From positions 1 to 24,699 of the forward strand of contig JADGJG010000303.1 of the NCBI GenBank assembly GCA_027596195.1: 24,699 nt of DNA, given 5' to 3'. Of the stretch, positions 17,872 to 24,699 are shown piece after piece. How positions within the stretch are numbered: position 1 is the stretch's first letter; each line of letters begins with the position of its first letter. Source of the stretch: Podochytrium sp. JEL0797. Its lineage: Eukaryota; Chytridiomycota; Chytridiomycetes; Chytridiales; Chytriomycetaceae. Below the pieces are notes generated by a model that was given only the letters and a program-made list of their open reading frames with translations, made no database searches and was not told where the DNA came from. Made by a program: the position numbers and the translations under genes.

Positions 17872-18195
17872 AAGCGCTCCACCTCCTTTTCCCCACTTTC
17901 ACACTCAACCGTGGCTTCCAGCACCCCCTTGTCATTCTTCACGGGTGTCCATATGCCCTTTCGCCAGTCGTGATCGTAAAAATCTAAAAATTTAGCGACG
18001 CGAGTAATCGCTTCCCAATAATCCACTTCCTCCTTTGTATGAATGTAACTCCAGTTGAGCCACATGAACCCAAACTCCGTTCCCGAAAAACGCGTCCCTC
18101 CTCCTCTCCTCCTCTCCACGCGACACCACAAACGACTCGTTGAAATACGGCGCCGTGCAGCTACACCCGCTTCGAGGGGCCGTTGCTTGGTGATT
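17872..18195 (-). pseudogene. AT tail fragment 4
   Basis: On the minus strand it begins CACCAAGCAACGGCCCCTCG, the shared junction, then encodes APYFNE in one frame. After a frameshift it reads EFGFMWLNWSYIHTKEEVDYW, FYDHDWRKGIWTPVKNDKG and VLEATVECESGEKEVE. It aligns with about 10345-10675 of the intact aminotransferase with several indels, and stops where the V-ATPase-e fragment begins. It lies just downstream of ZnF-5. Confidence 0.82.
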
Positions 18196-18285
18196 GGGAA
18201 TTTTTCTGATTTCTATGAATCAATGCGCTCACTCGACATATTGAATAGGTTTTGAATCTATCAAGCAAAACGGCACTTTCCCTTC

Positions 18286-19367
18286 TCACTCAGACTTTTT
18301 CACGACACGATCCACAAACGCTTCTTCAACGCTTGGTACACCCATTCCTGGAAACGGCCCGTCAGATCCTCTGGAATCAAAATGCCGCCGTTTTGGTCCC
18401 GATTGACCTCCACTCCCGATTCGTCGTCCAAGAAAGAAATAACGGCACGATCAATGTCCTCGCTTTGGGAAGAGGGGAGGGTTGGAAAGTCGGGCATGAC
18501 TTGGCTGAGGATGGTGCGATGGCTCACGGGCGCGTTCGGGGCCTTCCCAGCGGCTGCAAGTGTGGATTGGGCTGAAGGCGTGTTGGCGTCTGAATCGGAT
18601 TCCGCAGCTGAAAGATCGGATTCCGATGGGGGATTCGTGGCCTTCGGCGCTCCGTCGCATTTTTTGGCGTGTCGGCGCGAACTCGGCCCAACCGATTAGA
18701 TGTTGCCACAATGGCAATGAAACCTACCATCTGCACTTTGCTCCATTTGTACTGAAATGAATAGACAGGAGGAATAGACTCGCCAAAAAAAATCAAGACA
18801 AGGAAAACCTTCCTAATCACTTCCAAGAAACGTCACGTTTGCATGCATCCTATGATAGCTGCGCACGTGGTCGCCAAGCCTTTTTTTGGTTTCGAAAGTC
18901 GCGTCACAGGTTGGGGTGGGACATTGGAACTCCTCGCCTGGGTCCTTTTCGCTCGTTGGTTGCTGTTCAGCAGAGGATCGCGTTTGCATCGCTGGGAGCT
19001 TTCTGCTGCGTAACTTAGGGGGTTTTGATGGGCTTTTGTCATCGAAGATATCAGGGCGGTATGAAAAGTTGAAGCCATCGGATTCGTCGCGCAGGAGGGA
19101 AGAAGGAGAAGCAGCCGCCAAACGTGGCTTTTTGGATTCCGGGTCGAGCGGCTCTCTGCACATGGATCGAATCTGGATGGCGGGTGTCGCTGTGGCTGGT
19201 TGTTGCAGTGGTACTTGCTCCTTGAGAGTCGCGTTCTCAACCAATAGAGACCCCACTTGCTCCTTGAGATGAGAATTCTGCTCCTTGAGCGTCTCAGCGG
19301 CCAACTTGAGGGCTGTGATGTATTTGGCCGTGTCGACATGAAGGGAGGGTCAAGGGTCGCTCGCCAT
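18286..19367 (-). pseudogene. ZnF-5: disrupted copy of the coiled-coil / zinc-finger gene
   Basis: The family ATG is at 19367 but TGA follows five codons later (19352-19350), caused by a six-base insertion relative to ZnF-1. The homology then runs through a coiled coil (LKEQNSHLKEQVGSLLVENATLKEQ), one linker module, KKPRLAAAS and finger 1 (CPTPTCDATFETKKRLGDHVRSYH). A TAG at 18815-18813 sits just before the intron (18808-18752). In exon 2 the finger-2 frame (CHCGN) meets a TAA, and the C-terminal domain (HRTILSQVMPDFP to LTGRFQEWVYQALKK) has a one-base deletion near its end. At least four independent lesions make a working product unlikely. AT tail fragment 4 follows it. Confidence 0.82.
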
Positions 19368-19615
19368 CGCTTAGCGTTGATTCAATATTTTAATTCTCTC
19401 TTTCGATAATTAAAAAATGAGAAATTCATTCCACAGCTTGTGTCTTGCATCCGCACAACTTACCATTGCCTGCCTAATCCGCCTTCAACGCGGTCGAGAA
19501 TGCCGCCTCCCAACGGCCTTCTCTTGCAAATGCTTACAGATCCAAAAAACAAGCGTATGTATTGAAAGCAGTCACGCAAAATAGCAAAAATGCAGTATTC
19601 CGTCTCACTCAAGTT

Positions 19616-20756
19616 TCAAAAAAACTGATCGCAAATCCATTCCTGGAAACGGCCCACCAGACCCTCTGGAATCCCAATATCGCCGTTTTGGGCGCGAGTG
19701 ACTTCCACTTGCGAGTCGTTTTCCAAGAATTCGATAACAGCCTCATCAATGGCCTTGAGTTCTGGGGAGGAGATGGTTGGATAATCGGGCATGATTTGCG
19801 TGATGATGGTGCGATGACTCGCAAGCGCGTTCTGAGGAGGTTGAGCGGCCACAGTGGATGCAAGCGCGGGTTGGGATGAAGTTGGGTTCGCGTCCGAATC
19901 GGAATCCTGGATCTTCGACGTTCCGTCACACGTTTTGGCATGGCGGCGCAGACTCGACCAAGCTGTGTAGTTTTTGCCACAAGGGCAATGGACCCTCCCA
20001 TCTGCACGTCGCTCAACGTGAACTGGATAGAAGAATGCCGAAGTCAATGGAGGAAACGACTCGCCAAAAAAAATCAAAATAAGAAATCAAACCTTTCTCC
20101 TCTCTTCCAAGAAACGTCACGTTTGCATGCGTCGTATGATAGTTATACACGTGATCGCTTTGTTCCTTGTTGGTCGTGAAAGTCGTGTTGCAGGTCGGGG
20201 AGGAGCATCTGATCTGGCCAACTGGGCCGTTTCTTCTCGATGGTTGTTGCTCAGGAGACTCTTGTTTTTGCGACACTGATAAGTTTTGGCGGCGGAATTC
20301 GGGGGATGGTGGAGGGCTTTCTTGATGGAGAATATCGGAGGCATCGGAGTCGCCGCGCAGGAGAAGTGGTGGCGAAGCAGTAGCCAAACGCAGCTTCTTT
20401 GCGACTGACTCAAGCGACTCTCTGCGCATGGATCGAGTCTGGATGACGGGTGTCGATGTGGGTGGCTGGGGTGGTGGCACATGCTTCTTGCGCGTCGCGT
20501 TCTCAACCAACAGCGAGTACAAGCGTGGGTTCGTTGCGACAGACTCGAGTGATTCCTTGATCGTGGTTCGGATCTTGTTGGTGGGTGTCGGTGTGGCAGG
20601 CTGGGGTTGTGGCGCTTGCTTCTGGAGCGTCGCGTTCTCCACCAGCGCCGATTCCAAGCGTCGCTTCAGGTCCAGATTCTCCGCCTCGAGCGTATCAGCC
20701 TTGAACTCGAGGGCTTGGATGTACTTGGAGGTGATGTTGGGGGGTTCGCTCGCCAT
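19616..20756 (-). CDS. ZnF-6: coiled-coil / double zinc-finger protein, open copy with shortened C-terminus
   Basis: Start ATG at 20756 (MASEPPNITSKYIQALEFKADTLEAENLDLKRR). Exon 1 is 20756-20093, the intron 20092-20023 (70 nt, GT..CAG, phase 1) and exon 2 20022-19616, giving 356 residues. The coiled coil is followed by two tandem linker modules (QAPQPQPATPTP...KESLESVATNPRL, then HVPPPQPPTSTP...RESLESVAKKLRL). Finger 1 is CSSPTCNTTFTTNKEQSDHVYNYH; finger 2 is CPCGKNYTAW...HAKTC. The C-terminal domain HRTIITQIMPDYP ends early at EWICDQFF because a deletion removed the last dozen or so residues seen in ZnF-1 to -3; the stop TGA is created at the junction. It resembles ZnF-4 most (shared SEPPNITSKYIQALEF start). 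No AT fragment is detectable downstream. Confidence 0.72.
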
Positions 20757-20913
20757 TGCTTTGTTTTGATTCAATTTTTTTGGAATTCTCCACCCCCCCC
20801 CCCGACGTTTCGCAATTGGCCACTTAATCAAAAGCTTTGTCTTGCCATAATTCGGTTTTATTAAAGACGAATGAGGCAGAAGCCCTTGGGGAATAACCAC
20901 ACTCATAAAATAT
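20757..20913. other. 5' flank of ZnF-6
   Basis: The leader on the minus strand carries GAATCAAAACAAAGCA just before the ATG, shared with ZnF-2 and ZnF-4. A run of 11 C lies at 20793-20803. AT-rich repeats (TATTTATTTATTTATTT, 20911-20927) mark the far end and contain AATAAA units on the minus strand, possibly a poly(A) region for the sequence further right. Confidence 0.4.
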
Positions 20914-21461
20914 TTATTTATTTATTTGGCGAAGCGCGTTTTTGCAATAATCACAAGGCCGCCCTTTCTTCATAAAGCGCGTCGAAATTGCTGCAATGAG
21001 AAGCAAACTCACCAAGGCCACCGCAAGCGACGCGATGCACGTCAATACTGCTGCGTGCGAGACGACGATTCAGAATCTTGATCACGGCCCAACATGCCTC
21101 CTTGGGACCAAGACGTGGATGGCATGAAATTCGACTTCAAAACGGTGCGAACAGCGAATCGGTTCAAGGTGTTAAAGATGAAGGCAGGAATGATCGTTCC
21201 GAAGTGGAGGTGAAGCGTGAAGAGTTGAATGGGTTGTGGGCGCAGTGTCCTGAGGAATAAGCGAGTGGTAAGCAGAGTGGGGGAGGGATAAATATCAGGC
21301 TGGTGGGGGGTGTTGAGCAATCGGGTCAGAGTATGCCACCAATGCCCCCCTGTTGAATCTTTCATCGGAGAAATGAACCTGTGGAATATGATTGTGATGA
21401 CATCCTGTGTTTCAGGATGAGTGGAACCAAATGGCTCAAGTGGCACTTCAGACCAAGCCAC
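20914..21461 (-). other. Candidate small membrane-protein gene (minus strand), exon structure unresolved
   Basis: Two stretches look coding. At 21069-20914 a frame without stops encodes a strong hydrophobic helix (LTCIASLAVALVSLLLIAAI) followed by a basic Cys-containing tail (TRFMKKGRPCDYCKNALRQ) and ends TAA inside tandem AATAAA repeats, as a 3' end would. Just upstream, the frame 21461-21042 includes LHLHFGTIIPAFIFNTLNRFAVRTVL, also protein-like. The two are in different frames. A splice could join them only through a very short intron (about 35 nt, GTGATC..CGCAG) or a sequence error. No start codon or family is recognised. It may also be a decayed gene or chance. Confidence 0.22.
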
Positions 21462-21763
21462 AGAACTCGAACATGATCGCGTGTTTGAAGTGGAAGAGTC
21501 ATCCTAGCACATTCCGAAAAGAGGTGCCACGTTGATACGCGCGTTCCCCGCAGCGTCCCAGCCACATTGCTGCAAGAAACCAAGCGCCCTTCTCCATGAA
21601 AACAAGTCTGAAACAACCCTCGGTGAGTCCCGGGTGAAACCAAATTAAAAAAAGGAATTCTCGGGAATTTTCGGCGGGACGCGTCCCGGGATTTCCGAGA
21701 AGGCAAAACCACAAAAAGGCAGCAGTTCGCGCTTTTCCCTCCAAAAAGAATCCAACAACAACA
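21462..21763 (+). promoter_or_regulatory. PEPCK upstream region
   Basis: Non-coding on the plus strand as far as I can see. It ends in an A/C-rich leader directly before the ATG. A perfect 14-base palindrome, CGGGACGCGTCCCG, sits at 21675-21688, 75 bases before the ATG. It has inverted CGG/CCG triplets separated by 8 bases, the type of site bound by fungal Zn(II)2Cys6 activators. In yeasts gluconeogenic genes are controlled by such factors (Cat8/Sip4), so this is a plausible carbon-source element; binding is inferred. Confidence 0.4.
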
Positions 21764-23619
21764 ATGTCTCCCAACAAGTCACCGTCGCGCAATGGCCGCT
21801 CAAACCCAGACTCTGAGATCCACGATGGTGAGGAGTGTTTGCTGAGGAGTGTTTGCGGTGGGAATCACACTCATCCCTTGTTGTAATTACAGAGATCCAC
21901 GAGGCACTCCACCGCGTTGCCCACGTCGACTACACCAAGCCCATCATCCGCAACGCCTCGACGGCCGTGCTGTACGAGGAGGCCCTCAGCAACGAGGCCG
22001 GATCCGCCCTGACCTCCTCCGGCGCCCTCGCCCTCAACTCGGGCACCAAGAAGGGCCGCTCGCCCTCAGACAAGCGCATTGTCGATGAGCCAAACTCGAC
22101 CGAGAACGTGTGGTGCGTTGTTTTTGTTTCAAGTGCTGTGGCACTTTTGCATCCCACGAGCCATTCTCATTATTTATTATCACAGGTGGGGTCCCGTCAA
22201 CATCAAGATGACCGAGAACTCATTCATGGTTAACCGCGAACGTGCCGTCGATTACCTCAACACCCGCGAGCGTCTCTATGTCTTTGACGGATTTGCAGGA
22301 TGGGACCCGTGAGTAATATTTCAGTTCTGCATTCCCACAGGAAAACTGACTGTTCTCTCTCTGCACACAGAAAATACCGCATCAAGGTCCGCGTCGTCTG
22401 CGCTCGTGCCTACCACGCCCTCTTCATGAAGAACATGCTCATCCGCCCAACTGAGGAAGAACTCACGACCTTTGGCGAGCCCGACTTCACCATCTTCAAC
22501 GCCGGAGAATTCCCCGCCAACCGATACACCACCGGCATGACCTCCACCACCTCCATCTCTGTCAACTTTGCCCGCAAGGAGATGGTCATTCTCGGAACCC
22601 AATACGCCGGAGAAATGAAGAAGGGAATCTTCACTGTCATGCACTACCTCATGCCCAAGGCTGGCGTTCTGTCTCTCCACTCGTCTGCCAACGAAGGCCC
22701 CGACGGCGACGTGTCCCTCTTCTTTGGTCTCTCCGGAACCGGCAAGACTACCCTCTCTGCCGACCCCCGCCGCTTCCTCATTGGTGACGACGAGCACTGC
22801 TGGTCCAACGACGGTATCTTCAACATTGAAGGCGGATGCTACGCCAAGTGCGTGGACCTCTCTGCTGCCAACGAGCCCGAAATCTTTGGCGCCATCCGAT
22901 TCGGTGCTGTTGTCGAAAACGTTGTCTACGACCGTGACACCCGAGTGATTGACTTTGCCGACGTTTCCCTCACTGAAAACACGCGCGTCGCTTACCCCAT
23001 TGAGTACATCCCCAACGCCAAGATCCCCTGTCTCGGTGGACACCCCAAAAACATCATCCTCCTCACCTGCGATGCTTTTGGTGTCCTCCCGCCCGTGTCC
23101 AAGTTGACCCCTGCTCAAGTCAGTTACCACTTCATTTCTGGGTACACTGCGAAGGTGGCTGGAACCGAGGAAGGTGTCGTTGAGCCTGAGGCTACCTTCT
23201 CGTCTTGCTACGGAGCCCCGTTCCTCGTCTGGCACCCGACCAAGTACGCGTCCATGCTTGCCCAGAAGATGAAGGAGCACTCTGCGTCTGCGTGGCTCAT
23301 CAACACTGGTTGGAACGGTGGTGCGTACGGAACCGGAAAGCGTATCTCGCTCAAGTACTCTCGTGCCATTATCGATGCGATCCACTCTGGCGAGCTCGAC
23401 AAGGTTGAATACGAAAACTACCCTATCTTCAACCTTGCCATTCCCAAGACGTGCCCTGGTGTTCCCAGCAACGTGTTGCACCCGGCCAAGGGATGGATGG
23501 GCACGCAGGAGAATTACGCGGCCACGACCGAGAAGTTGGCCAAGTTGTTTGTCAAGAATTTTGCTGCCTATGCGGACAAGGCGGATCACTCTGTGGTGGC
23601 GGCTGGACCCCAAGTGTGA
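21764..23619 (+). CDS. PCK1: Phosphoenolpyruvate carboxykinase (ATP-utilising)
   Basis: Converts oxaloacetate and ATP to phosphoenolpyruvate, ADP and CO2, the committed step of gluconeogenesis in the cytosol. Exons 21764-21827, 21893-22112, 22186-22308 and 22371-23619 join in consistent phases to give 551 residues (yeast Pck1 has 549). Signatures: [23 protein letters not shown]; the oxaloacetate-side region RPTEEEL...[12 protein letters not shown]; the kinase-1 P-loop [11 protein letters not shown] (from about residue 255); the metal-binding IGDDEHCW and IEGGCYAK; and [16 protein letters not shown] near the adenine site. The SGTGKTTLS loop and overall length assign the ATP-dependent family rather than the GTP family. 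The start ATG follows an A/C-rich leader. Introns are 65, 73 and 62 nt. Codon use is C-rich at third positions, consistent with strong expression. Confidence 0.97.
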
Positions 23620-23693
23620 GAGTCGCGCGGGGGGTGGTTTTTGCATATTTGCCCTTGTTTCATACTTCTCCTTGTTATATTTTGTCTTGCTTG

Positions 23694-23699
23694 AATAAA
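23694..23699 (+). terminator. PEPCK poly(A) signal
   Basis: AATAAA lies 75 bases after the PEPCK stop codon, in an AT-rich stretch suitable for cleavage. Use is inferred from motif and spacing. Confidence 0.45.
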
Positions 23700-23755
23700 T
23701 CAATTGATTTTGTAACAATTATCCTATCCTTGACCAGAAACTTGTAGGGCGGTCT

Positions 23756-24004
23756 CTAATAAATATAGGACGGAGAAAACGAAGATGCGCGTTCGCAGAT
23801 TCCACATCGCGTGCGCCAGACAACAACGAGATTGAAAAGAAGGAACGAGTGTCCAAGTTTGATTCCAACACAACGCGCTGGCGGTGTGGGACGCGATTTT
23901 TGGATAAATTGATAAAAATACCAAATAACGAGGGTTATTCCAAGAAAAAACAAAAATAGAGACAAGACCTCCCACCCCATCCCCCCACAAGTACGATTCA
24001 TCAA
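23756..24004 (-). other. Downstream ORF with one membrane segment, uncertain
   Basis: On the minus strand an 82-residue frame starts with two ATGs that overlap the stop of the preceding gene (24001-24003). It encodes LSLFLFFLGITLVIWYFYQFI, a convincing single membrane span, followed by a basic stretch. It would sit in the 3' UTR of the gene at 24001-24596 or be an alternative last exon of it. The remainder of this space holds the PEPCK 3' end. The hydrophobicity could be chance in T-rich DNA. Confidence 0.2.
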
Positions 24005-24596
24005 ATGTTTTCCGGAGCTGCAGGAGCAGCCTCCGGACCCGCTGCAACCATCTCTGGACCCGCCGCGACCATCTCCGGCCCTGCCGCAACGGCACCCTCT
24101 CCCACAGGAGCAGCTGCAACCCCCACATTCGCTTCCACCCCCGCCATCGCTGGGACATCCACCTCGAGTTTGGGTCCCGCAGCCTTCTCTGCGACCACCT
24201 CCACTGCACTCGTTGGAGACGGTACCACAGCGGCAGCGGCGGTGGGCACCGAAGCCATCACAGGAGGAAGCAACACCTTTGTCGGTACAGCCTCCAAACT
24301 CTGCACCACCTCTCCCACCGTCCCTGTCACCCCACTCGTCGGCACAAACGATACACTCATCGCACCACCACCACCGGCGGCAGCAGCACCCCCATCCACC
24401 ATCTTAGTCAACTCCATCGGTTCATTCACGGCCAGGCTCGTCGGCATGGGTTTCTGAACGTGTTCGGCAATGTGGTGCACCTTTCCGGCCACTTGGGCGG
24501 GAATCTCGTGTTCGTCTTCCGGGGAGGTCACGCAAGTCCAGTCCCAGTGTTTTCCCCATTTGAGACGTTCGCAGTGGTGTTTGTGCATCAAGTTTC
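24001..24596 (-). CDS. Last exon of an unidentified gene (continues beyond the window)
   Basis: The exon follows a CTCTCAG acceptor ending at 24597 and stops at 24001-24003. It opens with NLMHKHHCERLKWGKHWDWTCVTSPEDEHE, a Cys/His/Trp-rich, well-ordered segment that is unlikely to be chance. About 130 residues of Ala/Pro/Val-rich low-complexity sequence follow, with tandem EMVAAGP units near the C-terminus. No membrane span or known domain is recognised. Because the upstream exons lie outside or at the edge of the window, length and function cannot be judged. The intron upstream contains a run of G on the plus strand. The open frame continuing to 24693 reads through this intron and should not be taken as coding. 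Confidence 0.5.
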
Positions 24597-24630
24597 CTGA
24601 GAGGGTTGTGGTGAATTGAATGAATCGAGA

Positions 24631-24647
24631 GGGGGGGGGGGGGGGGG
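24631..24647. repeat. Homopolymer run of 17 G
   Basis: Uninterrupted G on the plus strand (C on the minus strand) within the presumed last intron of the gene at 24001-24596. Its exact length is likely to be uncertain in sequencing and variable between isolates. Confidence 0.85.
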
Positions 24648-24699
24648 ACACCACGCGTACACTAGCGACTAGGAAAAGAAACCAAAAAACCACACAAAA

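Noticed and set aside
1085..20756. ZnF + AT-tail unit as a DNA transposon or Helitron
   Set aside because: No transposase, Rep/helicase, terminal inverted repeats or target-site duplications were seen, and copies are clustered and partly in tandem. Local unequal recombination is simpler. A genome-wide search for dispersed copies would settle it.
22321..23718. 465-residue open frame on the minus strand
   Set aside because: It is antisense to the PEPCK exon. It arises from strong third-position codon bias, and its Gly/Val/Arg-rich composition shows no domain.
24597..24693. Signal-peptide-like N-terminus MVFWFLFLVASVRVV on the right-edge minus-strand frame
   Set aside because: It lies upstream of a good CAG acceptor and reads through a C-run of the presumed intron, so it is most likely intron sequence.

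Overview
The window is eukaryotic and gene-dense. Coding regions are cut by short GT-AG introns of mostly 55-79 nt, intergenic spaces are small, and AATAAA signals sit on or near stop codons. The gene set (a Rix1-type ribosome-assembly protein, an ATP-type PEP carboxykinase close to the yeast length, V-ATPase subunit e, mitochondrial uL11, an F-box protein, a TIR-like/TPR protein) points to a fungus, most likely an early-diverging, chytrid-like one. The lineage is inferred from protein character, not from a database search.

Layout. 1-258: 3' end of an unidentified + strand gene. 538-2314: a fragment of a class V aminotransferase gene and the first copy of a local zinc-finger family (ZnF-1, minus strand). 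2353-5098: an eight-exon RIX1/PELP1-like gene (minus). 5167-6415: a two-exon F-box gene (minus), divergent from a TIR-like/TPR gene (6634-8357, plus). 8859-10842: an intact three-exon class V aminotransferase gene (AT, plus). 10893-15180: ZnF-2 (intact), an AT tail fragment, ZnF-3 (pseudogene) and another AT tail fragment, all plus strand. 15238-15858: V-ATPase subunit e (minus, three exons). 15989-16581: mitochondrial uL11 (minus, two exons). 16743-20756: ZnF-4 (truncated), an AT/V-ATPase-e fragment pair, ZnF-5 (pseudogene) and ZnF-6 (intact but C-terminally shortened), with the ZnF genes on the minus strand. 20914-21461: a weak candidate for a small membrane protein. 21764-23619: four-exon PEPCK gene (plus). 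24001-24699: last exon of an unidentified minus-strand gene.

The most unusual content is the ZnF family: six paralogues in 20 kb. They share an N-terminal coiled coil, a Pro/Ser/Thr-rich linker with a KKPRL basic patch, a C2H2 finger, one intron at a fixed position, a second finger of unusual C-x-C-x12-H-x3-C spacing, and a conserved C-terminal domain. Copies 1, 2 and 6 are open, copy 4 is truncated, and copies 3 and 5 are disrupted. Four of the six are followed by a truncated piece of the AT 3' end, and two broken copies of the last V-ATPase-e exon are also present.

The intact AT gene is followed by a dead V-ATPase-e tail, while a dead AT tail faces the intact V-ATPase-e gene. This is what a tandem duplication of an ancestral convergent AT / V-ATPase-e pair would leave, with ZnF genes lying between the two halves. 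I found no transposase, terminal inverted repeats or CRISPR array, so local duplication explains the data better than a classical transposon. The housekeeping genes around the family (ribosome assembly, mitochondrial translation, vacuolar acidification, gluconeogenesis) do not form one pathway.
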